A stretch of DNA of 64,000 bases from positions 62,001 through 126,000 of the forward strand of contig NZ_JACVPX010000004.1 of NCBI RefSeq assembly GCF_018881655.1, written 5' to 3'. A model generated the notes under the pieces. That model was not told where the DNA came from and searched no databases. It saw only the letters and a list, made by a program, of their open reading frames with translations. Positions 1 to 11,505 of this stretch are shown here, in pieces. Made by a program: the position numbers and the translations under genes. How positions within the stretch are numbered: position 1 is the first letter of the stretch; the number at the start of each line of letters is the position of its first letter. The stretch is from Polynucleobacter sp. Tro8-14-1. GTDB taxonomy: Bacteria; Pseudomonadota; Gammaproteobacteria; Burkholderiales; Burkholderiaceae.

Positions 1-2
1 CC

Positions 3-329
3 ACACGTATCTTTGGATACTCAGAGCAAGAAGCCCTTGGAAATACTTTAGATCTCATTGTTCCTGAGCGTCAGCGCCAGAAACACAATGAGGGATACAA
101 CCATTCAATGGAGACGGGCACGACCCGTTATGGCGCATCCTTATTGAAAGTGCCAGCCAAGCACAAGGATGGAAGCACTATATCGATTGCATTCACTGTA
201 GGCATGCTGTTTGACGCCTCGGGGAAGGCTAGCGGGGTGGCTGCCATTATTCGGGATGAAAGCGAGCGTTTTGCCGAAGAAAGGGCCCTTAAAAAGCGAC
301 TTTCTGAGCTTGAAAATCCCCAGGCTTAG
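3..329 (+). CDS. PAS domain protein, 3' part only
   Basis: An open frame already running at the left edge of the window (codons begin at base 3) and ending in TAG at 327-329. The visible residues fit the second half of a PAS sensor domain: a GYS-x-E-x-x-LG stretch, then a predicted IVPE segment, and a strand rich in KDGS and G-V-A-A-I-I-R-D, ending with a helix (ERALKKRLSEL) typical of the linker after a PAS fold. No kinase, GGDEF or methyl-accepting domain follows, so it is a stand-alone PAS protein or ends with this domain. An internal ATG at 108 would cut the domain and is unlikely to be the start. It lies just upstream of the oxalate/formyl-CoA gene in the same direction, but the ligand is unknown. 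Confidence 0.75.
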   Translation, partial: TRIFGYSEQEALGNTLDLIVPERQRQKHNEGYNHSMETGTTRYGASLLKVPAKHKDGSTISIAFTVGMLFDASGKASGVAAIIRDESERFAEERALKKRLSELENPQA

Positions 330-468
330 TCGCATATAGACCCTAACAAGAGTAAATGCAGGTTTAGACGGAATATATGCCCAAAAAGCGGGCACGCCTC
401 AATTTCCCCTATATCCCACTGGTAAAATCGCCTTAATTCAAAATTTCATTCTTATTGGGACTTAAATC

Positions 469-1716
469 ATGGCAAAAGCACTAGAAGGGGTCAAAATTCT
501 CGACTTTACGCACGTTCAATCAGGTCCGACCTGCACTCAGTTGCTGGCTTGGTTTGGTGCAGATGTTATCAAAGTAGAAAAATCCGGTGAAGGCGATGCA
601 ACGCGTGGCCAATTGCGCGACATCCCCGATGCGGATAGTTTGTATTTCACGATGTTGAACCATAACAAGCGTTCCATTACCGTGAATACCAAAACCCAAA
701 AGGGTAAAGAAATTCTAGAGCGCCTCATTAAAGAGTGCGACGTATTGGTTGAGAACTTTGCACCCGGCGCACTTGATCGTATGGGATTTTCTTGGGAGCG
801 CATTCAAGAACTCAATCCAATGATGATCATGGCTTCTGTCAAAGGCTTTGGTCCTGGTCCATATGAAGATTGCAAGGTGTATGAGAACGTAGCGCAGTGC
901 GCTGGTGGTTCTGCATCTACTACTGGTTTTGATGACGGCCCTCCAATGGTGACTGGTGCACAAATTGGTGACAGCGGAACCGGTTTGCATTTAGCACTTG
1001 GTATTGTTACAGCTCTATACCAACGTACGCACTCTGGCCGTGGTCAGAAAGTATTGGCAGCAATGCAAGATGCAGTGTTGAACCTGTGCCGCGTGAAGTT
1101 GCGCGATCAACAGCGTTTAGAGCGCGTTGGTCTGATGCAAGAGTACCCACAATTCCCGAACGGTGAGTTCGGTGACGCTGTACCCCGTGCTGGTAATGCT
1201 TCTGGCGGTGGTCAGCCTGGTTGGATTGTGAAGTGTAAGGGCTGGGAAACTGATCCAAATGCTTACATGTATGTGATCGTACAAGCGCCAGTTTGGGAAG
1301 CAATTTGCAAAGTAATCGGCCGTGAAGATTGGATTACCGATGTGCGTTTCGCATCGCCAATGGCACGCTTGCCACACCTTATGGAAATCTTCGGTGAGAT
1401 CGAAAAGTGGACCATGACCATGACGAAGTTTGAAGTCATGGACGTATTGAATAAATATGACATTCCATGCGGTCCAATTCTGTCCATGAAAGAAATTGCT
1501 GAAGAGCCTGCATTGCGCGCGACTGGGACAGTTGTTGAGGTTGATCATCCAATTCGTGGCAAGTACCTCACTGTTGGTAACCCAATCAAGATGTCTGATA
1601 GCCCAACCGATGTGACTCGTTCACCTTTGCTTGGTGAGCATACTGATGAGATTCTTAGTGAGTTAGGTTACTCAACTGATGAATTGATCGCATTACGTCA
1701 CGAGAAGGTGATCTAA
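469..1716 (+). CDS. frc: Formyl-CoA:oxalate CoA-transferase
   Basis: A 415-residue CoA-transferase of the CaiB/BaiF (class III) family. It moves CoA from formyl-CoA to oxalate, the activation step of cytosolic oxalate breakdown before oxalyl-CoA decarboxylase. The sequence follows the Oxalobacter formigenes Frc pattern closely by memory: N-terminal [10 protein letters not shown], the YENVAQC-GG segment, Asp168 in GDSG where the catalytic aspartate sits, the glycine-rich GGGQPGW loop and the C-terminal LLGEHTDE block. The start ATG has a GGGA ribosome site 8 bases upstream. The next gene begins one base after the stop, so the two are probably translated together. No oxalyl-CoA decarboxylase is visible here; it may lie to the left of the window. 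A related CaiB enzyme with another acid acceptor is the main alternative. Confidence 0.9.
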   Translation: MAKALEGVKILDFTHVQSGPTCTQLLAWFGADVIKVEKSGEGDATRGQLRDIPDADSLYFTMLNHNKRSITVNTKTQKGKEILERLIKECDVLVENFAPGALDRMGFSWERIQELNPMMIMASVKGFGPGPYEDCKVYENVAQCAGGSASTTGFDDGPPMVTGAQIGDSGTGLHLALGIVTALYQRTHSGRGQKVLAAMQDAVLNLCRVKLRDQQRLERVGLMQEYPQFPNGEFGDAVPRAGNASGGGQPGWIVKCKGWETDPNAYMYVIVQAPVWEAICKVIGREDWITDVRFASPMARLPHLMEIFGEIEKWTMTMTKFEVMDVLNKYDIPCGPILSMKEIAEEPALRATGTVVEVDHPIRGKYLTVGNPIKMSDSPTDVTRSPLLGEHTDEILSELGYSTDELIALRHEKVI

Positions 1717-1717
1717 G

Positions 1718-2650
1718 ATGCGGGTTGCTTTAATTGGGAGTGCGGATTTTGGTAAGGCGGCGCTAGAAGCCTTTTTAGATCGCGGCGATGAAGTGGTTGC
1801 CGTTTTCTGCCCACCCGACAATCCTAAATCAAGTAAACCCGAAGTCTTAAAAGAAGCGGCGTTAGCAAGGGGCTTAACCCCCTTGCAGTTTTCTTCCTTG
1901 AAGGGTCCAGAAGCTGCTCAAGCCATGATTGATGCCAACGCAGACATCTGTGTAATGGCTTATGTGCTTCAGTTTGTGCCGCAAGAGCTTTGTAAGATTC
2001 CGAAACACGGCACGATTCAATATCACCCATCTTTGCTGCCTAAATATCGTGGGCCAAGCGCTATTAATTGGGCAATCGCATTAGGCGAAGAGAAGACGGG
2101 TTTAACCATCTTCCGCCCATCTGATGGTTTAGATGAAGGCGAAGTGATCTTGCAAAAAGAGGTGGCCATTGGACCTAATGACACACTCGGCAAGATCTAC
2201 TTTGATCATTTATTCCCGATCGGTGTGAAAGCTCTCCTGGAGACTGCTGATCTCGTAGTTGCAGGCAAGCATCAAGAAATAGTGCAAGATGAATCGCAGG
2301 CTAACTACGAAGGCTGGTTTGATGCGAATGCCGCACAGATTCATTGGGCGACTCATATCACTCAAATCTATAACCTGATTCGTGCATGCAATCCTGCGCC
2401 TGGTGCATGGACTAAGTTTGGCGAACAAAAAGTACAGATCTATGATTGCCACAAACATGTGGCAGCAACGTTTGGTGCCGTTAAAGGTAAGCCAGGTGAA
2501 GTGACTCAAATCACGCTAGATTCTTTCTTCATCACCTGCCATGGTGGACAGATTGAGGTCCTGAAGGCTAAAGGGGCTGCGGGTAAAGTGACTGGTGCTG
2601 AATTGGCTAAAGAGTTGAATCTAGAGGTAGGACAGTTCTTTACTCTATAG
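1718..2650 (+). CDS. Formyltetrahydrofolate hydrolase/formyltransferase-like protein
   Basis: A 310-residue protein of the Fmt/10-formyl-THF hydrolase fold. The motif HPSLLPKYRGPSAINW contains His103, and Asp139 lies in DGLDEG; these are the expected catalytic pair (His106/Asp142 in the hydrolase domain of 10-formyltetrahydrofolate dehydrogenase). The middle (NYEG...IHWATH) and the PGAWT block resemble that hydrolase domain more than methionyl-tRNA formyltransferase. There is no aldehyde dehydrogenase domain. It follows the formyl-CoA transferase by one base, so it probably handles a formyl group from the same pathway. Whether it makes, hydrolyses or transfers formyl-folate cannot be told from sequence. 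It should not be labelled fmt without checking for a second copy near def elsewhere in the genome. Confidence 0.75.
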   Translation: MRVALIGSADFGKAALEAFLDRGDEVVAVFCPPDNPKSSKPEVLKEAALARGLTPLQFSSLKGPEAAQAMIDANADICVMAYVLQFVPQELCKIPKHGTIQYHPSLLPKYRGPSAINWAIALGEEKTGLTIFRPSDGLDEGEVILQKEVAIGPNDTLGKIYFDHLFPIGVKALLETADLVVAGKHQEIVQDESQANYEGWFDANAAQIHWATHITQIYNLIRACNPAPGAWTKFGEQKVQIYDCHKHVAATFGAVKGKPGEVTQITLDSFFITCHGGQIEVLKAKGAAGKVTGAELAKELNLEVGQFFTL

Positions 2651-2795
2651 ATTGGTTGGCAAACAGCCCGATGAGTCAATCAACTGCGATGCTCTGCAGT
2701 TCCTGCCGCAAGATCATCGTTTACAAATTGCTCTTCCGCTGCTATCTTTTGATGGAATGCTTTTAAGGCTAATTGACTTGAATTAGCTTGTTTAG

Positions 2796-3590
<795 letters not shown>

Positions 3591-3610
3591 TCCTTTAGCA
3601 AAAGTTCGTC

Positions 3611-4270
3611 ATGAGTCTTTTAGATATTCTGCTGGAGCTCTGTAAGGGTGTTGTCTACACCGTTATCGTGACACTGGTTTGCAGTATGACCGGCCTTGTT
3701 GTCGGTCTACTGCTTTCTAGTCTTCATCGACTCTCCATCAGAAGTGTTTCATTTCTTATTGATATCTACACCTACGTCTTTAGGGGAGTGCCGGTACTTG
3801 TTCTCCTGTTTATGGTGTACTTTGGCCTTCCCGGAATTGGTATTAAACCTCCGCCTTTAATGGCCATGGCCCTTAGCCTAGGTTTAGTAGCTGGCGCTTA
3901 TCTCACAGAGGTCTTTCGTGGAGCATTTAATTCTGTCGATCCAGCCGAGATAGTTGCCGCACAGGCAATGGGTATGAGTCGCATCCAGGTGCTTCGTTAT
4001 ATTGAAATTCCGCAGATGCTCCGCTTTTCCATTCCCGGCATGGTGAATGAATTTACCTCCGTTCTGAAATACTCACCTTTTGCCTACACCGTTGGCATTC
4101 CAGAGATTACTAAGGAGGCCATGACATTGACAGCTAATACCCTAAAGGGAATTGATGTTTATTTGATGGTTGGAGTCCTCTATTTTGTTATTTATCGGAT
4201 CTTGTTATTCGGCGTTCAGTTGATTCAAAAACATTATGAGATTCCAGGTATGAAAGAAGCAGCAGTATGA
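3611..4270 (+). CDS. Amino acid ABC transporter permease (first)
   Basis: A 219-residue inner-membrane permease of the HisMQ type. It has about five hydrophobic segments and the cytoplasmic EAA loop near residues 115-135 (VDPAEIVAAQAMGMSRIQVL), which docks the ATPase. It lies 20 bases after the binding-protein gene and overlaps the ATPase gene by four bases (ATGA), which indicates one operon with coupled translation. It is paired with a second, different permease after the ATPase gene, as in heteromeric HisQM/GlnP-like importers. Confidence 0.88.
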   Translation: MSLLDILLELCKGVVYTVIVTLVCSMTGLVVGLLLSSLHRLSIRSVSFLIDIYTYVFRGVPVLVLLFMVYFGLPGIGIKPPPLMAMALSLGLVAGAYLTEVFRGAFNSVDPAEIVAAQAMGMSRIQVLRYIEIPQMLRFSIPGMVNEFTSVLKYSPFAYTVGIPEITKEAMTLTANTLKGIDVYLMVGVLYFVIYRILLFGVQLIQKHYEIPGMKEAAV

Positions 4271-4995
4271 CCGTCATCACCATCCGAGACCTCACTAAGG
4301 AATTTGAGGGTCAGTTAGTACTCTCCGGGATTAATCTGGATTTACAGCAGGGCGAAGTGAAAGTCCTGATGGGTTCTTCGGGGAGTGGTAAATCTACTCT
4401 CTTAAGATGCTTGAATCGCTTAGTAGAGCCTACCTCCGGATCAATTCGTTTTAAGGGCAACGAGATCCTGGGCCCCAATGTAGATGTTCGGCAATTGCGC
4501 AAGCAAATTGGTTTTGTATTTCAGCAATTTGCTTTATATAGCCATCTCACTGTCTTAGAAAACGTCACATTAGCATTACGTAAATTAGAGGGTATGGGGC
4601 TTAAAGAGGTCAATGAAAAGGCTTTACATGAGTTGTCTCGATTTGAGATGACATCCCATCAAAGCAAGTACCCATCTCAATTATCTGGCGGACAGAAGCA
4701 GCGCGTTGCTATTGCACGAGCTTTAGCAATGGACCCAGCCGTGTTGCTGCTTGATGAGCCAACCTCAGCACTGGATCCCATCATGTCTCGTGATGTGGGA
4801 GATCTCATAAATCGCCTGCACCACAATGGAATCACCATGATTTGTGTAACTCATGACTTGGGTTTAGCAAGCACCATTTCAGATCGGGTGCTATTTTTGG
4901 ATAAGGGCGTCATTCGTGCAGACGAGCGCATTGATGTTCTTGCCAACAATCATTCTGATCCAGAGCTGCAAGCTTTTTTTGGTAAGAGAGAGTAG
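4267..4995 (+). CDS. Amino acid ABC transporter ATP-binding protein
   Basis: A 242-residue ATPase of the polar amino acid importer family (GlnQ/HisP type). Walker A is GSSGSGKST at residues 36-44, the ABC signature is LSGGQKQR, Walker B is LLLDEPTSALD, and the H-loop is VTHD. The Q-loop reads GFVFQQFALYSHLTVLENV, as usual in this family. It begins inside the stop of the first permease gene (ATGA) and ends two bases before the start of the second permease gene, so the three membrane-complex genes form a tight unit. Confidence 0.92.
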   Translation: MTVITIRDLTKEFEGQLVLSGINLDLQQGEVKVLMGSSGSGKSTLLRCLNRLVEPTSGSIRFKGNEILGPNVDVRQLRKQIGFVFQQFALYSHLTVLENVTLALRKLEGMGLKEVNEKALHELSRFEMTSHQSKYPSQLSGGQKQRVAIARALAMDPAVLLLDEPTSALDPIMSRDVGDLINRLHHNGITMICVTHDLGLASTISDRVLFLDKGVIRADERIDVLANNHSDPELQAFFGKRE

Positions 4996-4997
4996 TC

Positions 4998-5669
4998 ATG
5001 GCGGGATCTTGGAGCGGTTTTGAGCGTGATCTTCTTGAGCAGATGCCGCTCATATTGGCTGGACTTTCTAATACTCTCCAATTGGCAGTTGTAATTAGCA
5101 TTACAGGATTTTTATTGGGTGTTGTTGTTTTCTATCTGACGCTCAGTAAGAACGCCTTCATACGCAATGCCGTCAATGGCTATATTTCCTTTTTTATTGG
5201 CATGCCCTTAATCGTGCTTTTGTTCTTAATGTATTACGGACTCCCTCAATGGGGGGTCCGACTCAATCCATTTACAGTGGCAGTGATCGGATTTACCTTA
5301 AATGTGGCTGCTTACAATGCTGCATATCTAACAACGGCATTTAATGGCCTAGATAAGACCCAGTTGGAAGCTGCTAGAGCACAAGGCTTTGAGCCGTCAC
5401 AGGTATTTCGTTTAATTACTCTGCCGCAAGTGTTGCGTACTTCAGTGCCAGCACTAACCAACCAGGTAATAGGCAACCTTAAGGACAGCTCGATTACGTT
5501 TTTGATTCAGTACACCGAGTTCTTTGCCCGTATGCAAGAGCTGGCTTCCACTAATTTTCAGTTCTTCAAAGCCTACTTACTCACCGCTTTAGTGTATTTA
5601 CTCTTGGTTTCCGTGATTGTCTTAGTTGCTAGAAGGATTGAGCGGCGGGTGCTAATACCGATTAGCTAA
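4998..5669 (+). CDS. Amino acid ABC transporter permease (second)
   Basis: A 223-residue HisMQ-type permease. The EAA loop is LDKTQLEAARAQGFEPSQVF, followed by a membrane segment and the QVIGNLKDSSI stretch common in this family. It begins two bases after the ATPase stop. Sequence identity to the first permease is clearly low by eye, so the translocation pore is probably a heterodimer. The order binding protein, permease, ATPase, permease is less common than permeases side by side, but nothing is missing from the set. Confidence 0.88.
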   Translation: MAGSWSGFERDLLEQMPLILAGLSNTLQLAVVISITGFLLGVVVFYLTLSKNAFIRNAVNGYISFFIGMPLIVLLFLMYYGLPQWGVRLNPFTVAVIGFTLNVAAYNAAYLTTAFNGLDKTQLEAARAQGFEPSQVFRLITLPQVLRTSVPALTNQVIGNLKDSSITFLIQYTEFFARMQELASTNFQFFKAYLLTALVYLLLVSVIVLVARRIERRVLIPIS

Positions 5670-5706
5670 ATTCAGCTAAATTTGTTTCACCAGAAATTGG
5701 ATTTGT

Positions 5707-7146
5707 ATGGAAAGTAATCATAAATTAGAGCGCGGTTTAGGTCAGCGACAAATCGAAATGATCGCTATCGGCGGCTGTATTGGCACCGGCTTATTCATGG
5801 GCTCTGGCAAGACCATATCGATTGCTGGCCCCAGCATCATTTTGATCTATGCCGTCATTGGTTGCATCTTATATTTTGTGATGCGGGCTATGGGGGAGTT
5901 GCTCCTATCGAACCTCAATTACAAATCCTTTGTTGATTTTTCAGAAGACTTACTGGGGCCGTCAGCAGGATTTTTTATGGGCTGGACGTATTGGTTTGCC
6001 TGGATTGTAGCTGCGATTGCTGAGATTATTGCGATTACTGGCTATATTGCTTTCTGGTGGCCCAACTTACCCCCTTGGATATCTGCTCTTTCCATTGTGC
6101 TTTTATTACTCACTCTAAATATTCTCAGTGTTAAAGCATTTGGGGAGCTAGAGTTTTGGTTGGCCATTATCAAAGTGGTCGCCATCATTAGTCTGATTGC
6201 TCTCGGGATTTACTTATGTATTACCGGCTTTGTTTCTCCGAGTGGGGTTACCGCCCACATTAGTAACCTATGGTCCTACGGAGGACTGTTTCCTAATGGG
6301 GTCTCGGGCTTGCTGGGGGGTCTTCAGACTGCCATCTTCGCATTTGCTGGCATGGAAATCATTGGCACCATGATGGCAGAAACAAAGGATCCAGAGCGGA
6401 TGCTGCCCGATGCAATTCATAAAATACCTTTCCGCATCATGATTTTCTATATTGGCACGGTCATGGTTTTAATGATGGTGACTCCTTGGGTGGATATCTC
6501 TCCTAACGAAAGTCCTTTTGTCGGAATGTTTTCGCTGGTGGGTATGGTGAGTGCGGCAGCCTTGATTAACGGGGTGGTAATTAGCTCGGCAACGTCTTCG
6601 AGCAATAGCGGCATATACGCTACATCACGCATGGTGTATGGCCTAGCAAAGAATCATCATGCACCATCCATCTTTGGAAAGTTGTCTTCTCATAAAATTC
6701 CAACTGGTGGCATCTTTTTTGGAACAGGTCTTGTGCTATCGGCATCCCTCATACTGACAACTACACAGTCCATGATGAGTGCATTTGAATTGGTTGGTAG
6801 CGTAACGGCCATCCTCTTTATTTACATATGGTCGATGATTTTGTTGGCCTACCTTGCTTATCGCAAGCGTCTACCCCAGGCTCATGATGAGTCGAAGTTT
6901 AAGACTCCTCTGGGTAAAACGATGATTTATGTAGCATTTGTATTTTTTGCTATCGTGATCTACGCTCTAGGCCTAAATGAGAACACACGCATTGCGCTGT
7001 ACTTCTTGCCATTATGGTTTGTGGTGCTTGGATTTTTCTACTGGTTTAAAACTCGTAGAAGTGTGAATCAGAAAGCATTGATTGCAGCCTTTAAGAAAAA
7101 AGTCATCGAGCAAAATGTTGCTGCAAAAATATATAGGGCTCGATAG
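5707..7146 (+). CDS. Amino acid permease, AAT/CycA-like
   Basis: A 479-residue secondary transporter of the amino acid-polyamine-organocation superfamily with about 12 hydrophobic helices. TM1 carries the substrate-binding GGCIGTGLFMGSG motif, and the first cytoplasmic regions RAMGELLLSN and the later MMAETKDPER match the AAT family (CycA, ProY, PheP). It would take up a neutral amino acid with protons; CycA-like D-Ala/Gly/D-Ser uptake is the closest guess. It follows the ABC importer by 37 bases in the same direction and precedes a cupin gene by 6 bases. A second paralogue lies at 27874-29256. Confidence 0.85.
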   Translation: MESNHKLERGLGQRQIEMIAIGGCIGTGLFMGSGKTISIAGPSIILIYAVIGCILYFVMRAMGELLLSNLNYKSFVDFSEDLLGPSAGFFMGWTYWFAWIVAAIAEIIAITGYIAFWWPNLPPWISALSIVLLLLTLNILSVKAFGELEFWLAIIKVVAIISLIALGIYLCITGFVSPSGVTAHISNLWSYGGLFPNGVSGLLGGLQTAIFAFAGMEIIGTMMAETKDPERMLPDAIHKIPFRIMIFYIGTVMVLMMVTPWVDISPNESPFVGMFSLVGMVSAAALINGVVISSATSSSNSGIYATSRMVYGLAKNHHAPSIFGKLSSHKIPTGGIFFGTGLVLSASLILTTTQSMMSAFELVGSVTAILFIYIWSMILLAYLAYRKRLPQAHDESKFKTPLGKTMIYVAFVFFAIVIYALGLNENTRIALYFLPLWFVVLGFFYWFKTRRSVNQKALIAAFKKKVIEQNVAAKIYRAR

Positions 7147-7152
7147 GAATAT

Positions 7153-7641
7153 ATGCAAACAGTGAATTCTCTAGTAGAAGATCTCAGTCTTCTCCCGCAT
7201 CCTGAGGGTGGCTTTTATCGTGAAATGTATCGTTCGCCAACTATGGTTAGTGCTGAAGGCGCAGGACTAAAGAGTGCCTACACCAGTATTTATTATCTGC
7301 TATCAGGCGGCGACTTCTCATCATGGCATCGGATTAAATCAGATGAGACTTGGTACTTTCATAGTGGTTGCGATGTCAGTATCTATTTCTTTGATAAGAA
7401 TAAAGAGCTGCAAACCATTCAATTGGGACTGGATTCGAAATGCTTGCAAGCCACTATTTCAGCCAATACTTGGTTTGCTGCCAAACCCATGCATCAAAAC
7501 TCGTTTTGCTTAGTGAGCTGTGCTGTAGCGCCCGGTTTCGAGTTTGTAGATTTTGAAATTGGTCAGCGGGAGATCTTGTTAAGAGAGCTTGGCCACTCTG
7601 CAGATAACATCAAGGCTATTGAGACTCTTACGAGGGCTTGA
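7153..7641 (+). CDS. Cupin-fold protein, DUF985 family
   Basis: A 162-residue small cytosolic protein with no signal peptide. It has the DUF985 (Cupin_5) signature: LLPHPEGGFYREMYRS near the N terminus, YYLLSGGDFSSWHRIKSDETWYFHSG in the middle and a CAVAPGFEFVDFE strand near the end. The WH-R...DE-W-H residues are those expected of the cupin pocket. The family has no firmly established reaction. An AGGA-containing ribosome site (TAGGAAT) lies just before the ATG, overlapping the end of the permease gene region. It is probably the last gene of the transporter transcript, as panC follows on the opposite strand 24 bases later. Confidence 0.82.
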   Translation: MQTVNSLVEDLSLLPHPEGGFYREMYRSPTMVSAEGAGLKSAYTSIYYLLSGGDFSSWHRIKSDETWYFHSGCDVSIYFFDKNKELQTIQLGLDSKCLQATISANTWFAAKPMHQNSFCLVSCAVAPGFEFVDFEIGQREILLRELGHSADNIKAIETLTRA

Positions 7642-7665
7642 TCAATATTTTGACTGACCCCAGAC

Positions 7666-9381
<1,716 letters not shown>

Positions 9382-9389
<8 letters not shown>

Positions 9390-9570
9390 TCGAGTACACG
9401 TAGGCGCGTTGCTTGAGTTTTGCAGCTTTGGCACGGCGCTGATCTTCAACGCTCAATGGCTCTTTGTCCCACAGGAGGGCGCGACCAGCCTGTTGTTCAG
9501 CTTCGAGCTGTGGATGCTCGGTTTTGAGTTCAGTTAAGAACTGGGTGATTTCAGATTGATATCTTGCCAT
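9382..9570 (-). CDS. DUF3460 family small protein
   Basis: A 62-residue cytosolic protein starting MARYQSEITQFL. The start at 9570 has an AGGAAA ribosome site 5-10 bases upstream, while the longer reading from 9600 has none. DUF3460 is a Burkholderiales family recognised here by QFLTELKTEHPQLE, the AGRALLWDK block and the C-terminal AYVY. Its function is unknown. It is the first gene of the scpA-panC transcript and overlaps scpA by eight bases, which suggests translational coupling. Confidence 0.82.
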
Positions 9571-9647
9571 GGCATTTCCTAAAATACTCAATAAATTCAA
9601 TAACTTATGAAATTAATTCGAAAAGTTATCTAGGGACTACAACCGCC

Positions 9648-9653
9648 ATTATA
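9648..9653 (-). promoter_or_regulatory. Likely -10 box for the DUF3460-scpA-panC transcript
   Basis: A perfect TATAAT reads on the minus strand about 80 bases before the DUF3460 start. No convincing -35 hexamer lies 16-18 bases upstream, so the promoter is only partly supported. Confidence 0.4.
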
Positions 9654-9673
9654 GGTGCTTTTTAGGGCTATTT

Positions 9674-11344
9674 TTACAAGTTTGCAGCCAGCAAAGCCTC
9701 AATTTGAGGGGCTTCCACCCGGGTCATGAGGTGTTTATAGGGCTTAATAGGGTTCTTGCTGGAGAGCGGGGTATTAATGTCTGACCATGAAAGGGGTGGC
9801 AAGGAGAAGAATTCTTCAACGCCAACTGCAACTTGAGGAATTACTGGCTTGAGGTACAGACTCATCATCCGGAATGCTTCCAGGGTAATGCTGCAAACTC
9901 GCTGTAAATCTGCTTCACGTTCTGGATCTTTAGCGATTTCCCATGGCTTGTTCTCATCTACAAAGCCGTTAACTTTGTCAGCTAACTCCATCACGGTACG
10001 CAATGCTTTTGCATATTCGCGTCCCTCATAGAGTTCAGCAATTTTTTCGCTAGCAGCAGCAATCTCTTTGAGCAGTGGATTACTCATCGCTTCATCAGAA
10101 ACCACGCCACCAAATCGCTTCACTAAGAAGCCTGCGCTACGACTAGCAATATTGATGTACTTACCGAGTAGGTCACTATTCACGCGCGCAACAAAGTCTT
10201 GAAGATTTAAATCTAAATCTTCCATGCTGTCATTAAGCTTAGTCGCAAAGTAATAGCGGAACCACTCAGGATTAAAGCCGCACTCAATCACGCTGTTTGC
10301 AGAAATTAAAGTACCGCGTGACTTACTCATCTTCTCGCCATCTACGGTTAAGAAGCCATGAGCAAATACGTTGGTTGGTGTGCGATAGCCGGCAAACTTC
10401 AAAGTAGCAGGCCAGAATAAAGTGTGGAAATACAGAATATCTTTGCCGATGAAGTGGTATTGCTCGGTAGTGGTATCTGGCTTAACCCACTCATCAAAAT
10501 TAAGGCCTTTAGCTTGGCAGTAATTGAGGAAGCTGGCATAGTAGCCGATCGGGGCATCAAGCCACACATAGAAGTATTTACCTGGTGCATCAGGGATCTC
10601 GAACCCGAAATATGGGGCATCGCGGGAGATGTCCCAATCGCCCAGTTTGCTTTCGCCGGGCTGGCCAACCCATTCTTTCATCTTATTGCGAGCTTCAGGC
10701 TGCAATGGAGTTTTGACTTGAGTCCAGTCACGTAAAAACTCTTCGCAACGTGGATCAGATAACTTAAAGAAATAGTGATCAGAAATCTTTTTGATAGGGG
10801 TTGCACCGCTGACTACTGAAAAAGGATTCTTCAGGTCTGTAGGTGAATACGTTGCGCCACACTTTTCACAGTTGTCACCATACTGATCTTTAGCGCCGCA
10901 CTTAGGGCACTCGCCCTTGATGAAGCGATCCGGTAAGAACATTTCTTTAACAGGATCGTAAGCTTGCTCAATCGCACGCTTTTCAATCAAGCCAGCATCA
11001 CGCAGCTTGAGATAAATACTTTGCGCTAACTTCTCATTCTCAGGGCTATCTGTGGTGTAGTAGTTATCAAATGAGATGAGGAAGTTATCAAAGTCCCGCT
11101 TATGTTCTTTCCAAACATTAGCAATGAGTTCTTTAGGGGTGATGCCTTCTTTTTCAGCGCGCAACATGATAGGGGTGCCATGCGTGTCATCAGCACCAAC
11201 ATAGTGAACCTCATGACCACGCATTCTCTGAAAGCGAACCCAAATATCAGTCTGAACGTATTCCACCAAATGGCCGATATGGATCTGACCATTGGCATAC
11301 GGTAAGGCGGAGGTGACAAGAAGGCGGCGTTGAGAACTGCTCAT
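9674..11344 (-). CDS. metG: Methionyl-tRNA synthetase
   Basis: A class I aminoacyl-tRNA synthetase of about 556 residues. It has the HIGH motif (residues 22-25), four zinc-binding cysteines in [22 protein letters not shown] in [10 protein letters not shown], and the helical anticodon-binding domain ending [18 protein letters not shown] use ATG 11344 ([19 protein letters not shown]); the longer reading begins at a TTG. Unlike the roughly 670-700-residue MetG of many proteobacteria there is no C-terminal Trbp111-like tRNA-binding/dimerisation domain: the gene stops right after the anticodon-binding region. Confidence 0.95.
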   Translation of the reverse strand: MSSSQRRLLVTSALPYANGQIHIGHLVEYVQTDIWVRFQRMRGHEVHYVGADDTHGTPIMLRAEKEGITPKELIANVWKEHKRDFDNFLISFDNYYTTDSPENEKLAQSIYLKLRDAGLIEKRAIEQAYDPVKEMFLPDRFIKGECPKCGAKDQYGDNCEKCGATYSPTDLKNPFSVVSGATPIKKISDHYFFKLSDPRCEEFLRDWTQVKTPLQPEARNKMKEWVGQPGESKLGDWDISRDAPYFGFEIPDAPGKYFYVWLDAPIGYYASFLNYCQAKGLNFDEWVKPDTTTEQYHFIGKDILYFHTLFWPATLKFAGYRTPTNVFAHGFLTVDGEKMSKSRGTLISANSVIECGFNPEWFRYYFATKLNDSMEDLDLNLQDFVARVNSDLLGKYINIASRSAGFLVKRFGGVVSDEAMSNPLLKEIAAASEKIAELYEGREYAKALRTVMELADKVNGFVDENKPWEIAKDPEREADLQRVCSITLEAFRMMSLYLKPVIPQVAVGVEEFFSLPPLSWSDINTPLSSKNPIKPYKHLMTRVEAPQIEALLAANL

Positions 11345-11505
11345 GTAGTGCGGACTTAAATAAGAATGTAAGAAGGTTAAATAGGGTGCAGCGCTCAATT
11401 ATGCTGGCTAATGCAGTGATTTTAGTCTGCGGTTAAAGTAAGGCTCCTCGGAGTGTTCCTAAACCCCGATAAAATTGAGTTCAGCCCGACCTTAGAGAGT
11501 ATTTT

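Noticed and set aside
1117..1548. Long antisense frame inside frc (143 codons)
   Set aside because: Opposite strand of a clear Frc gene; no family resemblance and no ribosome site.
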